Shown here piece after piece: positions 1-8,662 of a stretch of DNA of 64,000 bases. The position numbers and the translations under genes are program-made. Under the pieces are notes generated by a model. The model made no database searches. It was not told the origin of the DNA and worked only from the letters and a program-made list of their open reading frames with translations. The stretch comes from Xanthobacteraceae bacterium (GTDB lineage Bacteria > Pseudomonadota > Alphaproteobacteria > Rhizobiales > Xanthobacteraceae). The number at the start of each line of letters is the position of its first letter. The first letter of the stretch is position 1. The stretch is from assembly GCA_029266425.1 (NCBI GenBank), contig JAQSWY010000006.1, forward strand, positions 84,888 to 148,887. The letters are read 5' to 3'.

Positions 1-163
1 CTACGGTTCCGTCATCAGCATCGGCCGCACCTCGATCCGCATCCGTATCCAGGCGTGGCGGCGCAAGCGCGAGGACGACGCCGTGGTGAAGGTGACGGAG
101 GCGATCTTCACCTTCGTCGCCATCGATGAGAACCGCCGTCCGCGCCCCGTCAATCCTGGATAG
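1..163 (+). CDS. Acyl-CoA thioesterase (hotdog fold), C-terminal fragment
   Basis: This is the 3' end of a gene that begins before the window, read in the frame starting at base 2 and ending at TAG 161-163. The 53 visible residues contain VISIGRTSIRIRIQAWRRKR followed by a VTEAIFTFVAID segment and a proline-rich tail. This matches the second half of YciA-type hotdog-fold acyl-CoA thioesterases, which hydrolyse acyl-CoA to free acid and CoA in the cytoplasm as hexamers. The catalytic residue lies in the missing N-terminal half, so activity cannot be judged. The next ORF begins inside it if its first ATG is used. Confidence 0.7.
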   Translation, partial: YGSVISIGRTSIRIRIQAWRRKREDDAVVKVTEAIFTFVAIDENRRPRPVNPG

Positions 164-1418
164 GCGCCCAGCCGTGGCACACCGCTCTTTATCCGGCCGG
201 CATCTCCTCGTCTGCGGACGCTGGGATCCCTGGCTCAGCGTCGTCAGCCTGGATGATGCGCTCGATCCCATGAATTCGGGCACCGACCGCGCCGTGATCA
301 ATCGTCTCCGGGTCACGCCGGACGCGACAGACGACGACGGCACGGCGGCGCCGGCGTGTGGCCTGCCGGTCAGCGTTGTCGTCGCGCCCGATTTGAGGCG
401 CCTCTTCGTCGTCAATCACGCCGGCAGCGCCAGTGCAGCCGATACCGCGCGCATGACGCATGGCCATTCCGGCTCGGTCGCAATGCTGGACATCGACGCC
501 GCGCTGGATCGCCGGAACACCGGCACGCTCGACGCCGTGCGGAGCATCGTCGCCACCGCTACCCACGGCCCTGTCGGCGGTGCGCTGACACCGGACGGCG
601 GGTATCTGCTGGTCGCCGCCGGGGAGGGCAACGGCACCGAGGATGGCGGCCGCGCGATCACCGTCATCCGGACCGCCGCCGGGACGGTCCTGCACAACTA
701 TCCTCTCGCCGCGCAGGGGGCGCCGAGCGTGCATCCTTCGCCGCACGCGGATTTCGGGCGTTATCCGAACCCGGCCGGCATTGCCGTGACTGCGGCGCAT
801 GGCGGCCTGGTGTTCACCGGCAATGGCGGGACCGACGATGTCTCGGTGCTGTCTCTGTCGGCGGTGCTCGGCGGGCAGCCGGGCGGCGAGATTGCCCGCA
901 TTCCGGTTCGCCACGGGCCCTTCGGCATCGCGATCAGTCCCGACGATCGGCTGCTCGCGGTGGCGAACCGTGAGAGCGCGCGCACCGGCGCCGAAGGCAA
1001 TACCGTCTCCCTGATCGACATCGCCGGAATCGCGTCCCGATCCGCGCGCGATCCGGCGCGAGCGCATGCAGCCGAGGTGCGGATAGGCACGGATCGCATG
1101 GAAGTGCCGACACGGCCGATGAGCTGCGCCTTTGCGGCGGACGGCGCCCTGTTCGCGGTGTCGTACCGGACCGGCACAGTCTCCCGGATCAATACGGTCG
1201 AGGCACGCGAGGTCCGGCGGGTCGCGTTGGCGACCCCGGACGGCTCGCCCGCCTGCCCGCGCGGCGTCTGCGCCGTGGGCAACCATGTGGCCGTGTCCGG
1301 TGGCGCGAAATCCGACTCGGGCAGCAGCTGGCTGTGGATCCTCGACGCCGCTTCGCTTGAGACGGTCGGGCTGGTCGGCGGGGTCGGCAACGAAGCCTAT
1401 CTCGTCGCGGCGCTCTGA
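126..1418 (+). CDS. YncE-like beta-propeller protein
   Basis: The protein has up to 430 residues and looks like a seven-bladed beta-propeller of the YncE/lactonase type. Recurrent blades have the form (P/S)DxRxLxVxN: VVAPDLRRLFVVNHAG near 90, LTPDGGYLLVAAGEG near 155 and ISPDDRLLAVANRES near 270. No enzymatic residues are recognised and no signal peptide is obvious, so the function is unknown. The first ATG (126) overlaps the upstream thioesterase by 38 bases in another frame. A GTG at 174, just after the thioesterase stop, is an equally good start and fits the first blade better. An antisense ORF over the same span is a GC-rich shadow. Confidence 0.6.
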   Translation: MRTAVRAPSILDRRPAVAHRSLSGRHLLVCGRWDPWLSVVSLDDALDPMNSGTDRAVINRLRVTPDATDDDGTAAPACGLPVSVVVAPDLRRLFVVNHAGSASAADTARMTHGHSGSVAMLDIDAALDRRNTGTLDAVRSIVATATHGPVGGALTPDGGYLLVAAGEGNGTEDGGRAITVIRTAAGTVLHNYPLAAQGAPSVHPSPHADFGRYPNPAGIAVTAAHGGLVFTGNGGTDDVSVLSLSAVLGGQPGGEIARIPVRHGPFGIAISPDDRLLAVANRESARTGAEGNTVSLIDIAGIASRSARDPARAHAAEVRIGTDRMEVPTRPMSCAFAADGALFAVSYRTGTVSRINTVEAREVRRVALATPDGSPACPRGVCAVGNHVAVSGGAKSDSGSSWLWILDAASLETVGLVGGVGNEAYLVAAL

Positions 1419-1442
1419 GACTGACCTAACTGCGAGAACGCC

Positions 1443-1525
1443 CGTCATCCCCGGCCTCGTGCCGGGAATCTCGATTCCGGACAGCGCATCAGAGGCCGAG
1501 ATGGCCGGCACAAGGCCACTGCTGT
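1443..1525. repeat. Dispersed inverted repeat, family A copy 1
   Basis: Its left arm reads cgtcatccccggcctcgtgc and its right arm ends in the mirrored gatggccggcacaaggcc. It is a diverged member of the roughly 85-bp family found again at 22244, 29714, 34229, 46147 and 62088. A further right-arm fragment lies at 1775-1806. Confidence 0.75.
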
Positions 1526-1913
1526 CCGGTGCGGCGAAAGTGGTTGTGACACGCCCGCAAGACTCGCGGTGGCAGTAGTCGGGGATTGTTTGCACACGGT
1601 TTTTCACCGTGGACTGATCGAATTCAACTGCCGCAGTAAAGTTGCGATCGACCTATGGCTGGGAAAATAAGGGCGCCGGCAGGAATTACTGAACGCCCAC
1701 GCAGTCGCCCCACCCGTTCGCCTCCTTGAAAGACTCTGTTTTGGTTAATTTTTTACGTCGCAAAACCGAACCGGACAGCAGTGGCACAAGGCCGGCCATG
1801 ACGGGTGGAAATGACCCCACCTTTGCCCGGTCGGCATCCCGCAACAACGCGTCTTACCCAGAGGAAGCCACGCCTGTAAAATCTCTATTGCATTCCGTGC
1901 GTACCCTGCCAAA

Positions 1914-1930
1914 CTGAATTCATAATTCAG
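1914..1930. promoter_or_regulatory. Candidate operator upstream of the TctCBA operon
   Basis: CTGAATT-cat-AATTCAG is a perfect inverted repeat with 7-base arms and a 3-base spacer. It lies 46 bases upstream of the TctC start codon. The architecture matches the GntR-type sites at 52553 and 52661 (arms ending GAATA, 3-base spacer), so binding of an FCD-family GntR regulator is plausible. The regulator is not identified. Confidence 0.45.
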
Positions 1931-1976
1931 ATAAGGCGCAAAAGCGTCGCTGAACAGGTTCTGGGAGGAACCGCAA

Positions 1977-2951
1977 ATGACCCCATCTCGTCGAGAGGTG
2001 CTCCTCGGAGCATCCGCTGCGTCACTTGCTCTGTCATCTGGAGTTGGATTCGCGCAAGGCGCCTGGGTGCCGACACGCGACGTAGAGTTCGTGATTCCCT
2101 TCGCCGTCGGCGGCGGGTCTGACCTCCTGGCGCGCGTCATCGGGAAGATCATCGTCGAGGAGAAGCTGATTCCGACGCCCCTGGTGCTGAACAACCGTCC
2201 GGGCGGCGGCGGCGCGGTCGGCATCGGCTATGTGGCGGCGAGCCGCCGCGCCGATCCGCACACCATCATTCTGGTGAATGGCACCACCCAGATCACGCCG
2301 ATCCTCAACCCGGCGGCGCGCACCCTGACCGAGGTGCAGCCGATCGCCAATGTGATGCTCGACGACTTCCTGCTCTTCGTGAAGAGCGACTCCAAATACA
2401 AGACCATTCAGGAATTCGTCGCCGACGTCCGCTCGAAGCCCGACAAGACCTTCAATTTCTCCACCGGCGGCACCACCGACGTGATGGCCATCACCATCTT
2501 CTCGCGCGCCATCGGCAAGGAGATCAACGCGGTCAATTTCAACAGCGGCGGTGAATCGCTGACCGCGCTGCTCGGCGGCCATGTCGACGGTTCGATCGGC
2601 AATCCGCTGGAATTCATGGGTCATATCGGCCCCGATGGTCCGATCCGCCCGCTCGCCGTGTTCCGCGACGATCGCTTCAAGGCGTTCCCGAACGTGCCGA
2701 CCATGAAGGAGAGCGGCATCAATGCGCCGAACTTCCAGATGTGGCGCGGACTTGCCCAGCCGAAGGGCGTCGATGCAGCGTCGCAGGCCTATTGGCAGGG
2801 CATCATGCGGAAGGTGAACGCATCGGCGACGATGAAGAAGTACATCGCCGACAATGTCGCCACGGAAGCGCCGCTCTACGGCAAGGACTTCGAGAAGTTC
2901 CTCACCGACCAGGAGCGCCTCTATCGCGACCTTCTCGGCAAGCCGGCATAG
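1977..2951 (+). CDS. tctC: Tripartite tricarboxylate transporter substrate-binding protein (Bug family)
   Basis: This 324-residue periplasmic protein captures a carboxylate ligand and hands it to the TctAB membrane pair. The N-terminus has a twin-arginine-like signal (SRREVLLGASAAS, residues 4-16) with likely cleavage after GFA near 26. The mature part has Bug-family features: an IPFAVGGGSDLLARVIG stretch near 40-57, a conserved TFNFSTGGTTD segment near 158, and normal length. A GGGAGG Shine-Dalgarno lies a few bases before the ATG. TctB and TctA follow directly, giving the usual operon. The ligand cannot be inferred, because Bug proteins bind citrate, tartrate, aromatic acids, amino acids and others. 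Confidence 0.92.
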   Translation: MTPSRREVLLGASAASLALSSGVGFAQGAWVPTRDVEFVIPFAVGGGSDLLARVIGKIIVEEKLIPTPLVLNNRPGGGGAVGIGYVAASRRADPHTIILVNGTTQITPILNPAARTLTEVQPIANVMLDDFLLFVKSDSKYKTIQEFVADVRSKPDKTFNFSTGGTTDVMAITIFSRAIGKEINAVNFNSGGESLTALLGGHVDGSIGNPLEFMGHIGPDGPIRPLAVFRDDRFKAFPNVPTMKESGINAPNFQMWRGLAQPKGVDAASQAYWQGIMRKVNASATMKKYIADNVATEAPLYGKDFEKFLTDQERLYRDLLGKPA

Positions 2952-2958
2952 CATCACC

Positions 2959-3411
2959 ATGAAACGCTCCGCGCTCACCGGCGAATTGCTGTTCGCCTTG
3001 ATGTTCGCGGTGCTCGGCCTGGTCTGGATGGTGGGGTCCCGCGACCTCCCCCTCTGGGCCGGCTTTGCGCCGGATTCCGGCTTCCTGCCGCTCGTCTTCG
3101 GCACGCTGCTGTTCGTGCTTTCCGGCTGCGTCGCCCTCGCCGTGTGGCGCAGCCCGACCGACATGTCCGAGCGCGAGCCGATCGGCAAATCCTGGCAGAT
3201 CCTGATTGCGCTGCTCGTCGCCGTCGCGGCGCTCGGCGTCCTCGGCTTCGTCATCCCGCTGTTCGCGATGATGCTGTTCCTCTACGCCTATGTTGAGAAG
3301 CTGCCATTCATCCGCTCCGCCGTCGTTTCCGGCGCGACCACGGCGGCTCTGGCTTTCATCTTCGAATATCTTCTCGAAGTCCCTCTGCCGCTGCTTCCCT
3401 GGGGGACGTGA
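2959..3411 (+). CDS. tctB: Tripartite tricarboxylate transporter small membrane subunit
   Basis: This 150-residue inner-membrane protein has four hydrophobic helices (about 8-25, 42-62, 80-110, 120-142), as expected for TctB, the small subunit that pairs with TctA. I chose the ATG at 2959, seven bases after the TctC stop. A longer in-frame ORF starts inside tctC and is not credible. The stop is one base from the tctA start, so the two are probably translationally coupled. Sequence conservation in TctB is low, so the call rests on size, topology and position. Confidence 0.85.
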   Translation: MKRSALTGELLFALMFAVLGLVWMVGSRDLPLWAGFAPDSGFLPLVFGTLLFVLSGCVALAVWRSPTDMSEREPIGKSWQILIALLVAVAALGVLGFVIPLFAMMLFLYAYVEKLPFIRSAVVSGATTAALAFIFEYLLEVPLPLLPWGT

Positions 3412-3412
3412 G

Positions 3413-4909
3413 ATGGATTCGCTGATCAATCTCATGGGCGGCTTCGCCACCGCGCTCACGCCGACCAATGTGCTGATGTGCTTCCTCGGCGTGTTCCTCG
3501 GCCAGTTGGTCGGCGTCTTGCCGGGCATCGGGCCGGCGGCGGCGATCGCGCTCTTGCTGCCGCTGACCTTCGGCGCCGATCCCACCGCCTCGCTCATCAT
3601 GTTCGCCGGCATCTATTACGGCGCGCAATATGGCGGCACCATCACCTCGGTGCTGATCAGCGTGCCGGGCGAATCCTCCACGGTGATGACCAGCATCGAC
3701 GGCTACCAGATGGCGATCAAGGGCCGCGCCGGCGCCGCGCTCGGCATCGCCGCCATCGGCTCCTTCATCGCCGGCACCATCTCGACTCTCGGCCTCACCT
3801 TCCTCGCCCCGCCACTGGCGAAGGCGGCGCTCTCCTTCGGCCCTCCGGAATATTTCTCCCTCGTGGTGCTCGGCCTCGTCGCGCTTGCCGCAGTGAGCGG
3901 CGGCTCGGTGGTGAAGGGCCTCGCCTCGGGCGTCGCCGGCCTGGTGCTGGCGACCATCGGGATCGACCCGCAGAGCGGCGTCGCCCGCTTCGATTTCGGT
4001 GCGGTCTGGCTGCTCGACGGCATCGAGTTCATCGTGCTCACCGTCGCCCTGTTCGGCATCGGCGAGGTGTTGGCGAGCTGCACCACCGCCACCGCACGCC
4101 CGGTCGCCGACGTCAAGAACGTGATCCCGACGCGAGACGACTGGCGGCGCAGCCGCATGCCGATCCTGCGCGGCTCGCTCATCGGCTTCGTCGTCGGCGT
4201 GCTGCCGGGAACCGGGGCGACGATAGCCAGCTTCGTTTCCTACATCACCGAGAAGAAGGTCTCGAAGCATCCGGAACAGTTCGGCACCGGCGCCATCGAG
4301 GGCGTCGCCGGGCCGGAGGCCTCGAACAATGCCGCCGCGGCCGGCGCCATGGTGCCGATGCTGGCGCTCGGCGTGCCGGGCTCGGGGACGACCGCGATCA
4401 TCCTCGGCGCGCTGGTGATGTTCGGCTTGCGGCCGGGGCCGGAGCTATTCACCCAGAACAGCACGCTGGTCTGGGGCGTGATCGCCAGCATGTATATCGG
4501 CAATCTCCTGCTGCTGATCATGAACCTGCCGCTCGCCGGCCTGTTCGCCCAGCTCCTGAAGGTGCCGTACAAATGGCTCTATCCGCCGATCCTCGCCGTG
4601 TGCCTCGTCGGCGTGTTCTCGCAATCGAACAGCCTCGAGGATTGCTGGCTTCTGGTCGGCTTCGGCGCACTCGGCTGGGCGATGAAGCGCTATGACTGGC
4701 CGGCTCCGCCGATGATCCTCGGCTTGGTGCTCGGCCCGATGTTCGAGAGCGCGCTGCGCCAGTCGCTGACCATCTCCCACGGCGCGATGGACATCTTCAT
4801 CACGCGGCCGATCTCGGCGGCGCTGATCCTTTGCGCCGTGCTGTTCGTGGCGATCCCGGCGATCGCGGCGCTTTATGGCCGGCACTCCACGCCGGCCGCG
4901 GCAGAGTGA
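3413..4909 (+). CDS. tctA: Tripartite tricarboxylate transporter large membrane subunit
   Basis: The 498-residue protein is a typical full-length TctA permease with about 11-12 membrane helices, driving uptake with the ion gradient. The family signature is present near residues 38-56 (GVLPGIGPAAAIALLLPLT), followed by GGTITSVLISVPGESSTVMT near 80-100. A second GVLPGTGATIASF segment near 262 reflects the internal duplication of the family. The ATG at 3413 is chosen over an upstream in-frame start inside tctB. An isomerase-like gene follows six bases downstream and probably shares the transcript. Confidence 0.93.
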   Translation: MDSLINLMGGFATALTPTNVLMCFLGVFLGQLVGVLPGIGPAAAIALLLPLTFGADPTASLIMFAGIYYGAQYGGTITSVLISVPGESSTVMTSIDGYQMAIKGRAGAALGIAAIGSFIAGTISTLGLTFLAPPLAKAALSFGPPEYFSLVVLGLVALAAVSGGSVVKGLASGVAGLVLATIGIDPQSGVARFDFGAVWLLDGIEFIVLTVALFGIGEVLASCTTATARPVADVKNVIPTRDDWRRSRMPILRGSLIGFVVGVLPGTGATIASFVSYITEKKVSKHPEQFGTGAIEGVAGPEASNNAAAAGAMVPMLALGVPGSGTTAIILGALVMFGLRPGPELFTQNSTLVWGVIASMYIGNLLLLIMNLPLAGLFAQLLKVPYKWLYPPILAVCLVGVFSQSNSLEDCWLLVGFGALGWAMKRYDWPAPPMILGLVLGPMFESALRQSLTISHGAMDIFITRPISAALILCAVLFVAIPAIAALYGRHSTPAAAE

Positions 4910-4914
4910 GGAAA

Positions 4915-5772
4915 ATGAGCGTGGGCATCCGGGACCGCATAGGGATCGACCTCAATCGGCGCATCGGCCTGGAGCCGGGCCTCGACTGGGCCATCCGCAA
5001 CGAGGTGCGCTACCTCAATATCTGCCTCGATCCCGATCCGGAGCTGTTCGACCCGGCCAATCCCCGTCTTGCCGAGGCGGGCCGGCGGCTGCGCGACAAC
5101 GGCATCACCCTCGGCCTGCACACGCTCTCCGCGGTGAATGTCGCGGAGGACAGCCGCTTCCTGTCGGAGGCGATGGACCAGTATCTCACCGCCTATCTTC
5201 GCGTGGCGCGCGCGATCGGCGCCGGCTGGGTCATCATGCATGGCGGCTACCACTTTACCGCCGACAAGGCAGAGCGGATGGAGCTCGCCGTCGCCCGGCT
5301 CGCTCGCATGTGCCGGATTGCCGAGGATGAGGGCGTCACCATCCTGCTGGAGAACATGAATCCGGAGCCGGCCGGCGCCGAGGTGAAGTACCTCGTCCAT
5401 GATGTGGAGGAAGCGAAATTCTACTTCGCCAACCTAACCTCGCCATCGCTGCGCTGGGCCTTCACGTCGAACCACGCGCACATGCTGGACTATGGGATAG
5501 TCGGCTTCCTCGATCGCATGCAGGAAGCCGGCATCGGTGTCGACCGCATCGGCGAGGTGCGGCTCGCCGACAATCGCGGGGTGATCGAGGAGCATCTCTA
5601 TCCCGGGACCGGCAATCTCGACTTCGTCGGGCTGTTCACCACGATGGAGGCGCGCGGCTATCGCGGCCACTACATGCAGGACTACACGACGATCGAGGAC
5701 ATGCTCTCCGGCCGCGACGTCATCGTGGAGTTGATCGAGCCGGCATTGGAGCAGGTGCAGCTGCCCGCATAG
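4915..5772 (+). CDS. Sugar phosphate isomerase/epimerase-like TIM barrel
   Basis: The 285-residue protein belongs to the xylose-isomerase-like TIM-barrel superfamily (AP_endonuc_2 domain). Likely metal ligands sit where the family has them: HGGYH near 109, the glutamate of ILLENMNPE near 150, SNHAHML near 188 and the GTGNLDF segment near 240. Its position six bases after tctA suggests it acts on the imported carboxylate or a derived sugar acid. The exact reaction (isomerase, epimerase, dehydratase or lyase) cannot be told. The ATG at 4915 is preceded by GAGTGAGGA. Confidence 0.75.
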   Translation: MSVGIRDRIGIDLNRRIGLEPGLDWAIRNEVRYLNICLDPDPELFDPANPRLAEAGRRLRDNGITLGLHTLSAVNVAEDSRFLSEAMDQYLTAYLRVARAIGAGWVIMHGGYHFTADKAERMELAVARLARMCRIAEDEGVTILLENMNPEPAGAEVKYLVHDVEEAKFYFANLTSPSLRWAFTSNHAHMLDYGIVGFLDRMQEAGIGVDRIGEVRLADNRGVIEEHLYPGTGNLDFVGLFTTMEARGYRGHYMQDYTTIEDMLSGRDVIVELIEPALEQVQLPA

Positions 5773-5857
5773 ATCACGCCTTCTCCTGTTTCCCATTCAG
5801 ACCCCGCCCGAGGAGTGCTAGACGGGCGGCAACGATGAAGGCGCGACAGGAGGAACC

Positions 5858-6610
5858 ATGCCCGATCACCTTCAAAGTGCGCTTGACGAACTCGCGCCCA
5901 CCGGCCGCCTCCGGGCGGCCGTCGCCGTCGGCGAAGCGGCCTCCGCGGTATGGAACACCCGCGATGCGGTGACCGGCGAACTCAAGGGCGTCGCCGCCGA
6001 TCTGGCGCGGGGAATCGCGAAGACGCTCGGCCTGCCGCTCGAGTTTGTCGCGCACAAGAGTTCGGCCGCGATCGTTGAAGGGGCGGAGAGGGGGATCTGG
6101 GATGTCGGCTTCACCCCGGTTGACGCCGAGCGCAAGAAGCGGGTGGATTTCAGCACCGATTATTTCCTCGGCGACAGCACCTATATGGTGCGTCCCGGCT
6201 CCGCGATCGCGACGCTGGCGGATGTCGATTCCGCCGCGGTGCGCATCGTCGGCATCGAGGGCACGGCTACTTTGCGGGCCGCTCGGACCTCGCTCCGCAA
6301 CACTACGGCGCAGGGCCTCGCCCAACTCGACGAGGCGCTCGCCATGTTCGGGCGCGGCGAGATCGACGCGCTCGCCTTGGGCCGCGAATCCATCCTCAGC
6401 CTGCTGCCGCGCTTCCCTGGCGCTCGCGCGTTGAAGGAGCATTTCCTGGCCACGGGCACGGCGGTCGCGCTGCCGAAGGGGCGTCCCGAGGCCTTGGCTC
6501 TGGTGACCGCTGTCGTCGAGGCCATCAAGGCCGACGGTACGCTGCGCGCCATCCTCGACCACAACGGTCTTGCCGGCGCTGCCGTGCCGCCGCCGGGGTC
6601 CCGGGCCTGA
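5858..6610 (+). CDS. SBP_bac_3-type solute-binding domain protein without signal peptide
   Basis: The 250-residue protein is a type II periplasmic-binding fold of the polar amino acid family. Landmarks are a GVAADLARGIAKTLGLPLEFV segment split around residue 50, DVGFTPVDAERKKRVDFS near 82-99, and a closing AIKADGTLRAILDHNG near 224. Unlike the three other such proteins in the window it has no signal peptide: it begins MPDHLQSALDELAPTGRLR and runs straight into the first strand. AGGAGGAA just before the ATG supports this start. It could be a cytosolic ligand sensor or a stray component. No permease or ATPase adjoins it. Confidence 0.72.
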   Translation: MPDHLQSALDELAPTGRLRAAVAVGEAASAVWNTRDAVTGELKGVAADLARGIAKTLGLPLEFVAHKSSAAIVEGAERGIWDVGFTPVDAERKKRVDFSTDYFLGDSTYMVRPGSAIATLADVDSAAVRIVGIEGTATLRAARTSLRNTTAQGLAQLDEALAMFGRGEIDALALGRESILSLLPRFPGARALKEHFLATGTAVALPKGRPEALALVTAVVEAIKADGTLRAILDHNGLAGAAVPPPGSRA

Positions 6611-7516
6611 TCAACCCCGATCTATCCGCGCCGTCCGCACGAAGTCGAGGAAGGCGCGCAGCTTCGGCGGCGCCAGCCGGCGGCTCGGATAATAGAGGTG
6701 CAGCGGCTCATAGGTCGGGCAGTACGTGTGCAGCGCCTTGACCAGCGTGCCATTGCGCAGTTGGTCCTTCACCAGGTCCTCTGCGAGGAAGGCGAGGCCC
6801 GCGCCTCTCGCCGCCATCAGCGCCGCGAAGGGCATGGTGTTGGCGGCGAGCCGCGGCTCGGGCGTGAAGCTGACATCGCGCCCGTCGACCACGAATTCCC
6901 AGGCCGCTATCACCCGGCTCGAGGCGAAGCGATAGGCGATGCAGTCGTGCGCAGCGAGATCGGCCGGCCGCTCCGGCGCGCCGCGACGGGCGAGATAGGC
7001 CGGGCTCGCCAGCACCGCCATGCGCAGCGGTTCGCTGACGCGCAGCGCGATCATGTCCCTGTCGAGCAATTCGCCGATGCGGATTCCGGCGTCGAAGCCC
7101 TTGGCGGCGAGGTCGACGAAATCGTCGTCGAACACGATGTCGAGCCGCACGTCGGGATAGGCTTCGAGGAACGGTGCGGCTACCGCCTCCATCAGCAGGG
7201 GACCGGCGATCCACGGCACATTGAGCCGCAGCAGCCCGGCCGGATGATTCTTCGCTTCCCTCAAGGCGATGCCCGCGGTCTGTATCTCTTCCGCCGCCGG
7301 CCGCACCCGGGCGAGATAAGCGGCACCTGCCTCGGTGAGGCCGACGCTGCGTGTGGTGCGGTTCAGCAAGCGCACGCCGAGCCGCGCCTCCAGCCCTCGT
7401 ACCGCTTCGCTGAGCGAGGCCGGCGCGACGCCGAGCGCGGCCGCGGCCCGAGTGAAGCTCCTCGTCTCCGCGACCTTGAGGAAGGCGATGATGCCGCTGA
7501 GCTGGTCGATCCTCAT
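6611..7516 (-). CDS. LysR-family transcriptional regulator
   Basis: The 301-residue protein has the LysR architecture: an N-terminal winged helix (FLKVAETRSFTRAAAALGVA, helix-turn-helix about 10-40), the LEARLGVRLLNRTTRSV signature near 43, and an effector domain to the end. The start MRIDQLSGI at 7516 is chosen because the longer ORF adds 38 unconserved residues. The gene is divergent from the Tat-signal SDR at 7619 with about 100 bases between, the usual arrangement for a LysR protein controlling its neighbour. It meets the upstream solute-binding gene stop to stop with no gap. Confidence 0.9.
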   Translation of the reverse strand: MRIDQLSGIIAFLKVAETRSFTRAAAALGVAPASLSEAVRGLEARLGVRLLNRTTRSVGLTEAGAAYLARVRPAAEEIQTAGIALREAKNHPAGLLRLNVPWIAGPLLMEAVAAPFLEAYPDVRLDIVFDDDFVDLAAKGFDAGIRIGELLDRDMIALRVSEPLRMAVLASPAYLARRGAPERPADLAAHDCIAYRFASSRVIAAWEFVVDGRDVSFTPEPRLAANTMPFAALMAARGAGLAFLAEDLVKDQLRNGTLVKALHTYCPTYEPLHLYYPSRRLAPPKLRAFLDFVRTARIDRG

Positions 7517-7618
7517 TATGAGGCTTTTCCGAATACCCAGAGCGGATATTGGCGATTTCTCGCAAGTCTGAAAAGGCGGACCATCTGTGCGAAACGGCAC
7601 AGCCGAGGGAGACGCGCC
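7517..7618. promoter_or_regulatory. Divergent promoter region of LysR regulator and SDR
   Basis: This 102-base gap separates two divergent genes and must carry both promoters and the LysR binding site. I cannot single out a convincing T-N11-A box or -35/-10 pair. Confidence 0.45.
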
Positions 7619-8605
7619 ATGAACGAGCATGCATCGAACGATGGAGAGATGAGCCGGCGGGACATCCTCATCGCCGCGCCGCTTGCGGCCGGACTGGCCG
7701 CATCGCTTGGCGCCTCACCGGCGACCGCCCAGCCGTCGGCGGGTGCTCGCAGCGGCGGCCCCAGCCGGATGCAGGGCAAGGTCGCGCTCGTCACCGGGGC
7801 GGCGCGCGGCATCGGCCGGGCCTGCGCCGTGGCGCTCGCCATGGAAGGCGCGGATGTGGTGTCGCTCGATCTCGCCGGGCCGGTGGAGAGCGTCACCCAA
7901 TATCCGCCGGCGACCCCGGCCGATCTCGGCGAGACGGTACGCCGCATCGAGGCGGCGGGACGGCGCGGCCTCTCCGTGCGGGCCGATGTGCGCGACAGCA
8001 CGGCGCTTCGCAACGCGGTCGCGCGCACCGTGAGCGAATTCGGCCGGCTCGACATCGTGGTGGCCAATGCCGGCATCGGCATGTGGGGCGCGCTGGCAGC
8101 GATGGACGACCGCCAATGGCGGGACGTCATCGACATCAATCTCACCGGCGCCGCCAACACCATGCGAGCAGTGCTGCCCCACATGCTCGAACGCCGCGAC
8201 GGACGCCTCATTGCCATTGCCTCGGTGGGCGGGCGCGCCGGCTTTCCGGATGTGTCCGCCTATTGCGCCAGCAAATGGGGAGTGATGGGCCTCGTCAAAT
8301 CCGCCGCCCTGGAGCTCGGCAAGTCGAACGTGCGGGTCAACGCTGTGTGCCCCACTGCAGTCGACACGCCCATGTTCCGCAGCCCCGAGGGCCAGTACCG
8401 CTCGATACTGCCGGATCTCGGCCGCACCCCGACCGATGACGACATCATCCCGCTGATGCGGCAGGTGCATGCCTTGCCGGTGCCCTGGGTGTCGCCCGAG
8501 GACGTCGCCGCCGCCGTCACCTTCCTCGCCTCGGACGAGGCGCGCCATATCACCGGTGCGGCCATCGACGTCGGTGCCGGCAGCAATGCGCGCTACACCG
8601 CCTGA
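7619..8605 (+). CDS. Tat-signal short-chain dehydrogenase, mycofactocin-type subfamily
   Basis: The 328-residue protein joins a twin-arginine signal (MSRRDILIAAPLAAGLAAS, residues 11-29, AQP near 39) to a full SDR domain. It has VTGAARGIGRA near 58, NAGIG near 142, and the catalytic triad in SVGG...YCASK near 189-206. An insert YPPATPADLGETVRRIEA near 95 and the ending LPVPWVSPEDVAAAVTFLAS near 285 resemble the mycofactocin-coupled SDR family (carveol dehydrogenase-like), which holds its nicotinamide cofactor tightly. Export of a prebound cofactor is conceivable; the substrate is unknown. The ATG at 7619 follows CCGAGGGAG. It is divergent from a LysR regulator. Confidence 0.82.
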   Translation: MNEHASNDGEMSRRDILIAAPLAAGLAASLGASPATAQPSAGARSGGPSRMQGKVALVTGAARGIGRACAVALAMEGADVVSLDLAGPVESVTQYPPATPADLGETVRRIEAAGRRGLSVRADVRDSTALRNAVARTVSEFGRLDIVVANAGIGMWGALAAMDDRQWRDVIDINLTGAANTMRAVLPHMLERRDGRLIAIASVGGRAGFPDVSAYCASKWGVMGLVKSAALELGKSNVRVNAVCPTAVDTPMFRSPEGQYRSILPDLGRTPTDDDIIPLMRQVHALPVPWVSPEDVAAAVTFLASDEARHITGAAIDVGAGSNARYTA

Positions 8606-8621
8606 GGCATCCGCATGCCGC

Positions 8622-8661
8622 CACTACCAGCCGGCAAGCGAAGGCTTGCCAGCTGGTAGTG
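8622..8661. terminator. Hairpin after the Tat-SDR gene
   Basis: Arms 8622-8639 and 8644-8661 form an 18-bp stem with one mismatch and a 4-base loop (cactaccagccggcaagc against gcttgccagctggtagtg). It lies 17 bases after the SDR stop. There is no T-run, so it may act as a Rho-dependent end or a repeat-type mRNA stabiliser. Confidence 0.55.
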
Positions 8662-8662
8662 C

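Larger units (their letters stand above)
1419..1976. other. 558-bp intergenic region with repeat copies and Tct promoter
   Basis: No protein here is convincing. The region holds one full and one partial copy of the dispersed inverted repeat (1443-1525, 1775-1806). A less GC-rich stretch (1730-1930) follows, and then a perfect 7-bp inverted repeat just upstream of the TctC gene. A 63-aa ORF inside it reads through the repeat and is rejected. Confidence 0.6.

Noticed and set aside
189..1607. A 472-codon minus-strand frame opposite the beta-propeller gene
   Set aside because: Its composition is arginine-rich with no recognisable domain, while the plus strand shows repeated propeller blades.
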